Shown: piece after piece, positions 9,322 through 16,411 of the stretch
How the letters are laid out: each line of letters begins with the position of its first letter
Position numbering within the stretch: position 1 is the stretch's first letter
Origin: Candidatus Aenigmatarchaeota archaeon
GTDB lineage: Archaea; Aenigmatarchaeota; Aenigmatarchaeia; QMZP01
Assembly: GCA_030670085.1 (NCBI GenBank)
Contig: DAOVCJ010000004.1
Span: forward strand, 1 to 47,811
DNA length: 47,811 nucleotides
Reading direction: 5' to 3'
Position numbers and translations under genes: made by a program
Notes under the pieces: generated by a model
Told to the model about the DNA's origin: nothing
What the model saw: the letters and a program-made list of their open reading frames with translations, nothing else
Database searches by the model: none

Positions 9322-10068
9322 CTATACCTTCCCCCCAACAATACCTAGAACCCTTCCCCAACGGTTGGCTAGAAGGTTATCATAATTCATCTTTACTATT
9401 CTTTTGTTTGCCGGCTGCTGAATGGATTTTTTCAATACTTTTCCATTCATCAACCATATAGGAGAAAAAAACCATCCAAACGAGAAAAGGAATTCTCCCC
9501 CAATGTTTTTATCTATCTTCAGTCCAGAATTCCTGACCCTGAACTCAAGCTCCTTTCTGGAAAACGGATACTCACCACCATGCATCCACACCCCCAATCT
9601 CTCTGAAAGGAGCTTTCCAACTCTGTACGGGGGGCATTTGGAATTCGGCGCTATTATCACAGCTTTGCCGTTTTTCTTCAATGCCCGGGAATGGGAATCG
9701 ATAATCTCCTGTCTTTCTCTTCCCAGAAAATGCTCTACAACACCCTCTGAGTGGACCAAATCAAACTCGTTTTCGAAACCATGATCCAGGGCATTGTCAT
9801 GAACAAGTTCCCCTTCTTGGGAAAATCTATCCAGGACATTCCTGGCAATTCCCAATGCTTCCTTGGAGGAATCAAGAAGCGTTACTTTCGCTCCCCTACA
9901 TGCCATAAGAATGGTGTTTATTCCTGTTCCACACCCAAGTTCAAGAACCCTTTTGCCCCTGAAATCATAATTTCCCAGAAGCATTTCGTAGAATTTCCAC
10001 ATGTAGGGTTCTCTTCCAAATTCTATATCACCCATTTCGTTCCAGACACCCCTCCACACACCTAACAT
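9322..10068 (-). CDS. Class I SAM-dependent methyltransferase
   Basis: This 248-residue protein has the SAM-binding glycine-rich loop LELGCGTG (42-49), the acidic end of strand 2 (VTLLDSSKEALGIA), the motif around HDNALD, and motif IV-like FDLVHSEGVVEHF. The overall pattern is that of the Methyltransf_11/25 group. The substrate is unknown. Flanking glycosyltransferases suggest that a glycan or lipid-linked sugar might be methylated, which is inference. The start lies 25 bp from a TATA box shared with the divergent glycosyltransferase gene. Confidence 0.85.
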   Translation of the reverse strand: MLGVWRGVWNEMGDIEFGREPYMWKFYEMLLGNYDFRGKRVLELGCGTGINTILMACRGAKVTLLDSSKEALGIARNVLDRFSQEGELVHDNALDHGFENEFDLVHSEGVVEHFLGRERQEIIDSHSRALKKNGKAVIIAPNSKCPPYRVGKLLSERLGVWMHGGEYPFSRKELEFRVRNSGLKIDKNIGGEFLFSFGWFFSPIWLMNGKVLKKSIQQPANKRIVKMNYDNLLANRWGRVLGIVGGKV

Positions 10069-10085
10069 GTCTTATTCTTCACCTC

Positions 10086-10099
10086 AAAAGTATAAATTC
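10086..10099. promoter_or_regulatory. Bidirectional TATA box shared by the methyltransferase and GT2 genes
   Basis: The element AAAAGTATAAATTC is centred near 10093. It is about 25 bp from the methyltransferase ATG (10068, minus strand) and about 28 bp from the preferred glycosyltransferase ATG (10121, plus strand). Both distances match the archaeal TATA-to-start spacing seen for other leaderless genes here. One near-symmetric box may therefore serve both directions. Confidence 0.55.
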
Positions 10100-10120
10100 G
10101 TTGCACGTTTTAATAATATT

Positions 10121-10846
10121 ATGGACACATGTAATTTCTCTGTGATAGTCCCTACCCTACACGAGGAGAAGACAATCGGAGATTCTCTCTCCTCAATCCA
10201 TGAAGCGAGAAGAAAATCCAAGCACAACGTAGAGATAATCATAGTTGATGGGGGGAGCAGAGACAAAACCATTGATATTGCGAAGAAGTATACAGACAAG
10301 ATTCTTTTCCATAAAAAAAGAGGAATAGCAAGAGCAAGAAACTTTGGAGCCATGCATGCAAGAGGAGAGATATTCACCTTTCTTGATGCAGATGTGAGGG
10401 TACCTGAGAACTTCTTCAATGAACTTTATGACCAGTTTGTCATGAATGGTCTTTCGGGTGCTAACTGCAGAGTGATGCCCCATGAAGAGGTTGAGCCGTC
10501 CGGGTTCGAGAAAAGTTTCTACGTGTTATGGCACAACCTGAGAAGATTCTTCTACAATATAAAACCCTGTGGTACAGGGGACAATGGGATTATCGTCACT
10601 AAAGATGTTTTCCAAAAGGTAAACGGCTTTGATGAAACCCTCAATGTGATAGAGGACCTGGATTTCGTTTTCAGGGCTTCAAAACATGGAAAGTTTGCCT
10701 ACCTCAAGGACCTGACAATCCATGAGACCATAAGGAGGTTCAGGAACTTGGGAACACCGAGATTCGTGATGATATACCTGTCCAATTTTTTCCATTATCT
10801 TTTTTTCAGAAGCTCAAGGATCAAGCAATGGAAACCTGTTAGATAG
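10121..10846 (+). CDS. Family 2 glycosyltransferase
   Basis: This 241-residue GT-A fold protein has VIVPTLHEEKTIGDSLSSI (donor-binding strand), IIIVDGGSRDKT, the DAD metal motif in FLDADVRVP, and a later VIEDLDFVFRA acidic motif. No clear membrane helix is present, so it is cytosolic or peripheral. It resembles dolichol-phosphate-sugar synthase-like and polysaccharide GT2 enzymes, but the sugar is unknown. An ATG at 10067 is in frame, yet it lies upstream of the TATA box at 10086-10099, so the start at 10121 is preferred. Confidence 0.87.
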   Translation: MDTCNFSVIVPTLHEEKTIGDSLSSIHEARRKSKHNVEIIIVDGGSRDKTIDIAKKYTDKILFHKKRGIARARNFGAMHARGEIFTFLDADVRVPENFFNELYDQFVMNGLSGANCRVMPHEEVEPSGFEKSFYVLWHNLRRFFYNIKPCGTGDNGIIVTKDVFQKVNGFDETLNVIEDLDFVFRASKHGKFAYLKDLTIHETIRRFRNLGTPRFVMIYLSNFFHYLFFRSSRIKQWKPVR

Positions 10847-10876
10847 ATAAAAAGGATAAATACCCAATATAATATC

Positions 10877-12136
10877 ATGAGTGGTTCTATGTATAAACTG
10901 ACTGAGGAAGGGAAAAACTATCTTGAGAATGGACTGCCTGAGGCAAACTTGGCGGAATCCCTAAGGGGACCAATGAAGATTGAGGATTTAAAGGCAAGGA
11001 TAGAAAACTTCGGAATAGCCCTACAGTGGGCCAAGAAGAAGAGATGGATCAGGCTCGAATCAGGGAAGCTCTTTCTGGTCAGGAAAACCAGACATATACC
11101 AGAACATGATGCGCTGAAAAGATTGTCTGAAGGAAAACAGGTTGACGGCAAGATGATAGACCTTTTACTCAAGAGAAAACTCATCTACATGGAGAGGGAG
11201 GATGTTGTCAAGAAGGCAGAGAAGATGCTGGGCAAGGAGATATTAAATCTTCCTCCGGAGTTGATAAAGACAGGAATGTGGAGGAGGGTGAAGATAAAGC
11301 CATACAATGTTAGGGTAACGGGAAAGAAGATTTATCCAGGCAAAAGGCAGCCATACAAACATTTCCTCTCAGAGGTCAGGCAAAGGCTGGTTGAACTTGG
11401 TTTCATGGAGATGATGGGCCCGATGATAGAAACAGAATTCTGGAATTTCGATGCCCTTTATCAGGCACAAAACCACCCATCAAGGGACTGGGCCCAGACG
11501 TACACTTTAAAGCATCCAAAGTACGGAAAACTCCCGGGCAGGGGGGTTGTGAGTAGAGTAAAGGCAGCGCATGAGAACGGGTGGAAAACTGGTTCCACAG
11601 GATGGGGATACAGGTGGGATATCAAAAAGGCCTCCCAGCTGATGCCCAGGGCCCATACGACTGCATCTTCTGCAAGAACCCTTGCAAACCTACCTGAAAT
11701 ACCTGGAAAGTACTTCGCAATATCAAGGTGCTTCAGACCTGATGTGATAGATGCAACCCACGGTGTTGAGTTCAACCAGATGGAAGGTATTGTGATAGAC
11801 AAATCCCTGACCTTTAGGGAGATGTTGGGGACCCTGAAGATGTTTGCCATGGAGATAGGGGGAGCGAAGAAGTTCAGGTTCTATGCAGACTACTATCCAT
11901 TCACAGAACCCTCGGTTCAGATATCAATAAAGCACCCTGAGATGGGATGGATTGAACTCGCTGGAGCAGGGATATTCAGACCAGAATTAACAGAGCCCCT
12001 TGGAGTCAAGGAACCGGTTATTGCATGGGGCCTTGGGATAGACAGGCTTGCCATGTTCAAGCTGAATATAAAAGACATAAGGGAGCTCTTCTCCAAGAAC
12101 CTGGATTGGTTGAGAAACCAAAGGATGTTGATATAG
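10877..12136 (+). CDS. pheS: Phenylalanyl-tRNA synthetase alpha subunit
   Basis: This 419-residue catalytic subunit of the PheST heterotetramer has an N-terminal winged-helix-like region (MYKLTEEGKNYLENGLPEA onward), class II motif 2 (ISRCFRPDVIDATHGVEFNQ) and motif 3 (AWGLGIDRLAMF). The acceptor and Phe-binding segments, such as FWNFDALYQAQNHPSRD, are typical of archaeal PheS. It is shorter than the roughly 500 residues of many archaeal homologues, with the reduction in the N-terminal part. A TATA-like gataaaaagg lies about 27 bp before the ATG. pheT follows after 8 bp. Confidence 0.96.
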   Translation: MSGSMYKLTEEGKNYLENGLPEANLAESLRGPMKIEDLKARIENFGIALQWAKKKRWIRLESGKLFLVRKTRHIPEHDALKRLSEGKQVDGKMIDLLLKRKLIYMEREDVVKKAEKMLGKEILNLPPELIKTGMWRRVKIKPYNVRVTGKKIYPGKRQPYKHFLSEVRQRLVELGFMEMMGPMIETEFWNFDALYQAQNHPSRDWAQTYTLKHPKYGKLPGRGVVSRVKAAHENGWKTGSTGWGYRWDIKKASQLMPRAHTTASSARTLANLPEIPGKYFAISRCFRPDVIDATHGVEFNQMEGIVIDKSLTFREMLGTLKMFAMEIGGAKKFRFYADYYPFTEPSVQISIKHPEMGWIELAGAGIFRPELTEPLGVKEPVIAWGLGIDRLAMFKLNIKDIRELFSKNLDWLRNQRMLI

Positions 12137-12144
12137 GAGGAAAA

Positions 12145-13803
12145 ATGCCAACGATTGAAGTTTCACACCAGGATCTCTGCAGGCTGGTGGGAAAAAGCAT
12201 ACCAATAAATAAACTGAAAGAAGAGGGTATCTTGTTCGCTAAGGGAGAGATCGATGAGGCCAAAGGAGACCTGCTCAAGATTGATATAAAGGACACGAAC
12301 AGACCAGATCTGTGGAGCACAGAAGGGATAGCAAGGGAGATAAAGGGAAGATACGTATCAGGCGGCCTGCCAAGATACAAAACAAAGAAATCAGGTATTG
12401 TTGTGAAGGTTGACAAGGGGTTAAAGGGCATAAGACCATTCACGGTCTGTGCTGTTGTTAAGAACCTGAAAATATATGACCATTCGCTTTCCCAACTGAT
12501 TCAACTACAGGAGAAAGTATCTGTAACATTTGGAAGAAACAGGAAAGAGGTAGCGATTGGCGTTTACGATCTGAACAGAATAAAACCACCGATAAGATTC
12601 ACAACAGTCAAGCCGGACGGAATAAAATTCATTCCCCTGGAGTTCAGAAAGGCATTGACTCCGAGACAAATTCTGAAAGAGCACCCAAAGGGGAGGGAGT
12701 TTGGATACCTACTCGAAGCTCTCCCAGAGTACCCGATGTTTATTGATTCCGCTGAAGAGGTTCTATCCATACCACCAATAATAAACTCAGAGTACACAGG
12801 CAAGGTCACAAAGGAGACGAAGGATGTTTTTATTGAATGTTCAGGTTTCAATCTCAAATTCCTTATACCTGCATTAAATGTGATGGTTGCTGCCCTCTCA
12901 GACAGGGGAGGCGATATAGAAAGGGTCAGGGTTGTCTACCCAGGAAGGGTACTGGAAACACCAGAGTTAGAACCAAAGGCGTTTGAACTGAACTTGGAAT
13001 ATCTGAACACGGTCTCCGGTCTGGACCTAAGTATAGAAAGGGCGTGCAGGCTTTTGAACCAGGCAAGGTATGAAGCGAAGCCCTCTGGAAAGAGAATAAA
13101 GCTCCTCTACCCAGCGTACAGGCAGGATATAATGCACCAGAGGGATGTTGTTGAAGACGTGCTAATATCCTATGGTTACAACAAAATAGAAGCAGTCATA
13201 CCAAAACTGGCCACAGTGGGAAGCCAGAATCCCATTGAATCCTTTTCCAGTACAGTGTCTGATATAATGGCAGGACTCGGTCTGCAGGAAGTTCTATCCT
13301 ACATACTTACAAACAAGAAAAACCTGTTTGAGAAGATGAACCTCAGGGAGGGGGGTTCGGTTGAGATAGAGAACATAGTTTCAGCGAATTGGTCTGTGTT
13401 CAGGACCTGGTTGCTCCCAAGCCTGCTCGAATTTCTCTCAAGAAATAAGCATGTCGAGTATCCCCAAGGAATATTCGAAATAGGCGATGTTGTGAACTTG
13501 GATAACAGAGAGGAGACGAAGACGAAGGATACAAGAAAGATGGCTGTTGCACTGACCGATAATGTGGTTGGTTATGAGGACATATCAAGCGTACTCGATT
13601 CCCTTCTCAGGAGCCTGGGAACCGAATACAAATTGAACAGGATAGAGCACCCGAGCTTCATAAGAGGCAGAGTGGCCGGGATATTTGTTAGGGGAAGAAA
13701 AATAGGTTTTGTAGGAGAGATAAACCCCTTAGTTCTAGAAAAATGGGATCTGGAGAAACCAGTGGTGGGGCTTGAATTAGACCTTCAGGGACTAGTGTCT
13801 TAG
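12145..13803 (+). CDS. pheT: Phenylalanyl-tRNA synthetase beta subunit
   Basis: This 552-residue beta subunit has the order expected for the archaeal/eukaryal form: an N-terminal B1 region, a B3/B4-like editing domain (VCAVVKNLKI, then VSVTFGRNRKEVAIGVYDL), a B5 domain (RYEAKPSGKRIKLLYPAYRQ, then VVEDVLISYGYNKIE) and a C-terminal class II-like core without catalytic residues. The frame is open further upstream, but the ATG at 12145 has an AGGAGG site at 12135-12140 and gives the normal N-terminus MPTIEVSHQDLCRLVGK. It ends with a 12-bp overlap onto the convergent MinD-like gene. Confidence 0.95.
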   Translation: MPTIEVSHQDLCRLVGKSIPINKLKEEGILFAKGEIDEAKGDLLKIDIKDTNRPDLWSTEGIAREIKGRYVSGGLPRYKTKKSGIVVKVDKGLKGIRPFTVCAVVKNLKIYDHSLSQLIQLQEKVSVTFGRNRKEVAIGVYDLNRIKPPIRFTTVKPDGIKFIPLEFRKALTPRQILKEHPKGREFGYLLEALPEYPMFIDSAEEVLSIPPIINSEYTGKVTKETKDVFIECSGFNLKFLIPALNVMVAALSDRGGDIERVRVVYPGRVLETPELEPKAFELNLEYLNTVSGLDLSIERACRLLNQARYEAKPSGKRIKLLYPAYRQDIMHQRDVVEDVLISYGYNKIEAVIPKLATVGSQNPIESFSSTVSDIMAGLGLQEVLSYILTNKKNLFEKMNLREGGSVEIENIVSANWSVFRTWLLPSLLEFLSRNKHVEYPQGIFEIGDVVNLDNREETKTKDTRKMAVALTDNVVGYEDISSVLDSLLRSLGTEYKLNRIEHPSFIRGRVAGIFVRGRKIGFVGEINPLVLEKWDLEKPVVGLELDLQGLVS

Positions 13804-14553
13804 CCATCCCCACATTCTGTAGAGAGTCGGCATTCTTACTTTATATTCCTCACCAGCGAGCTTTGCGGCTATCGCCATGAACTGCTGAGCAGATACGGAT
13901 CTTGGTGAATGCGCAACCACGGGTCTCTTCTCTGCTATCGCTTTTCTGACTTTATGGTCTTCATGAACCTTGCCCAGCAGGGGAGCATTCAGGAAGCCCT
14001 CTATATCACTCAAAGGAAACTCGTGTGATTCGTTCCTGACCCTGTTTACAACAATACCGATGTTTTCTGTCTCAAACCTCTTTGCCAGCTGTGCGAGCTT
14101 GAGGGCATCTGTTAAAGCCGTTAGCTCAGGATTGGTCACTATTATCATCTCATCCGCTGCCTTGATAGAGGCGGATGCCTCCTTTCCCAGGCCTGCAGCA
14201 GAATCAATCAGAACGAAGTCAGCATCACCCACCAGCTTGTAGAAAACGTCCAAGAGCCTGTGTGCGTCAGGGGACATGATCTTGTCCATTGAAACATCTG
14301 CAGGGACGACCTTAAAGCCATCATGATGATAGTATATAGCATCCCTTATGTTTGCATTGCCCCTCAAAACGTCTTGCAGGGTTATGGGATACATTGATAT
14401 TCCCAAATGCAGACCGAGGTTGGATGTTGTCAGGTTCCCGTCTATCGCAATGACAGATTTTCCTAAAGCAGCAAGGGCAGCTGAAAGATTTGAAACGACT
14501 GTGGTCTTCCCTACACCTCCTTTACCAGAAGCCACACAGATAACACGGGTCAT
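13792..14553 (-). CDS. MinD/ParA-like P-loop ATPase (paralogue 1)
   Basis: This 253-residue protein has a deviant Walker A (SGKGGVGKTT, residues 9-18), switch I-like DGNLTTSNLGLHLG, and Walker B-like FVLIDSAAGLG. The C-terminus ends in TLYRMWGWLRH, a short amphipathic segment like the membrane-targeting sequence of MinD. It belongs to the archaeal MinD group, whose members position surface structures or chemosensory arrays in some species. The specific role here is unknown. A TATA-like ctttttaacc lies about 27 bp before the start and overlaps the T-rich tail after the tRNA gene. A second copy is at 38431. Confidence 0.9.
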   Translation of the reverse strand: MTRVICVASGKGGVGKTTVVSNLSAALAALGKSVIAIDGNLTTSNLGLHLGISMYPITLQDVLRGNANIRDAIYYHHDGFKVVPADVSMDKIMSPDAHRLLDVFYKLVGDADFVLIDSAAGLGKEASASIKAADEMIIVTNPELTALTDALKLAQLAKRFETENIGIVVNRVRNESHEFPLSDIEGFLNAPLLGKVHEDHKVRKAIAEKRPVVAHSPRSVSAQQFMAIAAKLAGEEYKVRMPTLYRMWGWLRH

Positions 14554-14570
14554 AGTTTATTATTTGCACC

Positions 14571-14584
14571 AAAAGGTTAAAAAG
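14571..14584 (-). terminator. T-rich stretch after the tRNA gene, also the probable minD TATA box
   Basis: On the minus strand the tRNA 3' end is followed by CTTTTTAACCTTTT. Archaeal RNA polymerase terminates at such T runs, so this probably ends the tRNA transcript. The same sequence sits about 27 bp before the MinD-like start and reads as a TATA element, so one stretch may do both jobs. Confidence 0.5.
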
Positions 14585-14605
14585 CTTGGAGCGGACCCGG
14601 AGGGA

Positions 14606-14655
14606 ATTTCACGGGAAGGACGTTTTGGGTAAACCATTACATAACGTCAAACCAT
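14606..14655 (-). other. tRNA intron 2, in the T-loop (position 59/60)
   Basis: This insert is 50 nt. Exon TTCG (T54-G57) pairs with intron TGAA next to the 3' junction, a 4-bp central helix with one G-U. It is flanked by the 3-nt bulges AAA (5' junction) and ATT (3' junction). The T stem forms the outer helix. The intron continues with TGG/CCG and then a 6-bp GACGTT/AACGTC stem. Cleavage after the second base of each bulge restores TTCGAAT, the commonest T-loop sequence. The pairings were worked out by hand. Confidence 0.88.
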
Positions 14656-14695
14656 TTCGAACCCCCGACCCCTTGCTTAGGAGGCAAGTGCTCTA

Positions 14696-14735
14696 CTGCT
14701 GACCTGAGCAGGCGAAACCTGCTTTATTCGAAGTT
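14696..14735 (-). other. tRNA intron 1, in the D-loop (position 20/20a)
   Basis: This insert is 40 nt. Exon GTTG pairs with intron CAGC (4 bp, one G-U) and is flanked by the 3-nt bulges GAA and AGT. The D stem GCTC/GAGC, with one A-A mismatch, forms the outer helix. ACTT/AGGT (4 bp) forms the intron-side helix, and AGCAGG/CCTGCT closes a terminal hairpin. Cleavage after the second base of each bulge gives the D-loop AGTTGGATA with G18 and G19 kept. The pairings were worked out by hand. Confidence 0.87.
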
Positions 14736-14769
14736 TCCAACTGAGCTACGGGCCCACACTTTTGATAGA

Positions 14770-14843
14770 TGGTTTGTTTAAATATATCCAAGCCATCGTG
14801 CGCTTCTTTCCGATAGATGGCTTATTCCAATCTAAACAAACCA
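14770..14843. repeat. Nested inverted repeat between the tRNA and lipoprotein genes
   Basis: The outer arms TGGTTTGTTTA (14770-14780) and TAAACAAACCA (14833-14843) are perfect 11-bp complements. The inner arms AAGCCATC (14790-14797) and GATGGCTT (14816-14823) are perfect 8-bp complements. The two arms on each side are separated by exactly 9 unpaired nt, around an 18-nt loop. In addition, GATAGATGG occurs as a direct repeat at 14764-14772 and 14812-14820. The left side includes the tRNA TATA box (about 14777-14786). It could be a long imperfect RNA hairpin or a DNA element bound by a dimeric protein. No function is known to me. Confidence 0.7.
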
Positions 14844-14882
14844 ACACTCTTTATTTATTAGAGTTTAAATCAAAAATGTTTT

Positions 14883-15803
14883 ATGAAGCCTTATTTATTA
14901 ATGCTCATTGCAATTTTGATTATTTTTTCTGGCTGCACACAAACCGGGGAGATAATAGACAAAACGATTTCCGACGAAGGGGTTGAATTGAACGAAACAG
15001 AAACCACAGCATCTGAAAATATAACACCAGAACAGGAACCGAGTCCGGGAGAACTAGGAGAGGAGCCGGCAGATCTCTGCGCAGGAGTGGTGTGTGGGAA
15101 GACCATAACAACCTGCCCAGACGGATTTGTATCAACGTGCACGAACCCATGCGATACAGAAACAGGAGGGTGCTTATCCTGCAAGCCCGATTGCATCGGA
15201 CACGAAAAAACCGAACAAGAAGAATGTGATTTGGAGTGTGATTTCACAAAATGTGAGGTTCTGGATGAGGAAGAGTGCGAATGCAAGATAACACTATTCT
15301 GTGATGGCAATGGTATATGCGAGCCAGGGGAGTATCCAGATTCGAAAGACTGCCCTGAATGCGATGATGGGGATCCGTGCACACAGAATTCATACGATTA
15401 TGACCTGAGTTTCTGTGTTTACGAAACCATAATCCCATGCTGTGGGAACATGGAATGCGAGGACGGCGAGGATGAGGAGAGCTGCCCAGAGGACTGCCTA
15501 GAGGAGCAGGTTGGTGACGTGAGGATAACTGCATTGAATGAGACAGAAGAGTGGGTCGAGCTGGAGGGATACAACGTTATCATGAGCAACTGGACTCTTG
15601 GTGATTGGAAAGAAAAGCACGTGTATGTGTTTCCAGACTGGTTCATGATAAACGGAAAGGCTAAACTTCACAAGGGCTATGGGGAGGACAACGAAACCGA
15701 TTTGTTCTGGCAGAAAAACTATTATGTATGGAACAACGATGGAGACAACGCGACCCTAAGGGATGAGAACGGAGAAATAGTTGATTTTTACAATTATCCG
15801 TAG
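14883..15803 (+). CDS. Cys-rich lipoprotein with C-terminal lamin-tail domain
   Basis: The protein has 306 residues. A lipoprotein signal (MKPYLLMLIAILIIFSGC, lipid-modified Cys at about 18) is followed by a Glu/Thr-rich linker. Next come Cys-rich modules of the C-GNGICEPGE-C-CxxDC type (CDGNGICEPGEYPDSKDCPE and CCGNMECEDGEDEESCPEDC), the same module class as the large protein at 22684. The C-terminus (about 205-306) fits a lamin-tail domain: TEEWVELEGYNVIMSNWTLGD, a FP motif, and WNNDGDNATLRDENGEIVDF. Lamin-tail domains in prokaryotes occur on secreted, often DNA- or membrane-associated proteins. It probably faces outward, anchored by lipid. Its partner is unknown. Confidence 0.8.
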   Translation: MKPYLLMLIAILIIFSGCTQTGEIIDKTISDEGVELNETETTASENITPEQEPSPGELGEEPADLCAGVVCGKTITTCPDGFVSTCTNPCDTETGGCLSCKPDCIGHEKTEQEECDLECDFTKCEVLDEEECECKITLFCDGNGICEPGEYPDSKDCPECDDGDPCTQNSYDYDLSFCVYETIIPCCGNMECEDGEDEESCPEDCLEEQVGDVRITALNETEEWVELEGYNVIMSNWTLGDWKEKHVYVFPDWFMINGKAKLHKGYGEDNETDLFWQKNYYVWNNDGDNATLRDENGEIVDFYNYP

Positions 15804-15809
15804 TTAACC

Positions 15810-16334
15810 CTACCTGCATTCTTCGCAAAGCCACCTACCACCAATATTTCTAAGATCATCGGAGTAGGCCTCACACCTCTCACAAATACCGGATATCACT
15901 TGATCGGGATTGGCAACAGCACCAACCCTCATCTTCAGTTTTTCTGAGAGGACATTTATCAGCTCAGGGGACACCAGCAATACCTCTTTGTCAGATACTA
16001 TACCAATGAGTTTACCATCCTTTATAACAGGAACCCTCTTGATCCCGGTCTTTACCATCCTTTTGGTTACCTTCAACACATCCTCATCAGGAGACGCTGT
16101 TACGAACCTGGTTTTCTTTTTCAGACCCCCTACCTTTACCTTTTTGGGATCCTTACCCATTGCAATGGTTCCAACTATGTCATCATCAGTTACAATACCT
16201 ATGGGCTTTGTTTTCTGCATAATGATTACAGAACCAATCCTGTTGTTGGTCATTATCTTTGCAACATCCGCAAGAGTAAGTTCCGGGTCAATTGTCACAA
16301 CGGATCTTTTCATTATCTCCCGTACCTTAATCAT
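15810..16334 (-). CDS. CBS-domain pair protein with C-terminal zinc ribbon
   Basis: This protein of 174 residues has two CBS repeats: MIKVREIMKRSVVTIDPELT, then PIGIVTDDDIV, and FVTASPDEDVLKVTKRMV, then GKLIGIVSDKEVL. A small zinc-ribbon-like tail follows (ICERCEAYSDDLRNIG, then WLCEECR; four Cys). CBS pairs bind adenosyl nucleotides and commonly act as energy sensors. The regulated target is not evident. The frame is open to 16400, but the ATG at 16334 begins exactly at the first CBS strand and lies downstream of AT-rich promoter-like sequence near 16350-16380, so it is preferred. Confidence 0.87.
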   Translation of the reverse strand: MIKVREIMKRSVVTIDPELTLADVAKIMTNNRIGSVIIMQKTKPIGIVTDDDIVGTIAMGKDPKKVKVGGLKKKTRFVTASPDEDVLKVTKRMVKTGIKRVPVIKDGKLIGIVSDKEVLLVSPELINVLSEKLKMRVGAVANPDQVISGICERCEAYSDDLRNIGGRWLCEECR

Positions 16335-16411
16335 AGCAACCCCTCTGGTTATATAATTAATGATTCTGTAGCTTATAAAATTAAACCCCAACCTTTCCAA
16401 TCATAAATAGC

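Larger units (their letters stand above)
14592..14755 (-). tRNA. tRNA-Arg (anticodon CCU) with a D-loop intron and a T-loop intron
   Basis: Read on the minus strand, the acceptor stem GGGCCCG pairs with CGGGTCC (one G-U), with discriminator G and no encoded CCA. The D stem is GCTC/GAGC. The anticodon stem CTTGC/GCAAG encloses the loop CTCCTAA, giving anticodon CCU. The T stem GGGGG/CCCTC has one G-U. Extra sequence interrupts the D-loop (14696-14735, 40 nt) and the T-loop (14606-14655, 50 nt), while the anticodon loop is intact. Removing both leaves a regular 74-nt tRNA with D-loop AGTTGGATA and T-loop TTCGAAT. Both junctions fold as strict bulge-helix-bulge motifs with 3-nt bulges and 4-bp central helices. 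A TATA box (tttaaatata) lies about 26 bp upstream. Confidence 0.93.

Noticed and set aside
12025-12144. Upstream extension of PheT overlapping PheS
   Set aside because: The ATG at 12145 has a perfect AGGAGG site and the standard PheT N-terminus. The extension is out-of-frame PheS sequence.
14592-14755. The extra sequence in the tRNA as assembly error or a decayed tRNA
   Set aside because: Both inserts have strict bulge-helix-bulge junctions and their removal at equivalent bulge positions gives a fully regular tRNA with standard loops, which random insertion would not.
14764-14843. The nested inverted repeat as terminal repeats of a transposable element
   Set aside because: No transposase frame lies between or beside the arms, the span is only about 80 bp, and no flanking target duplication is visible.
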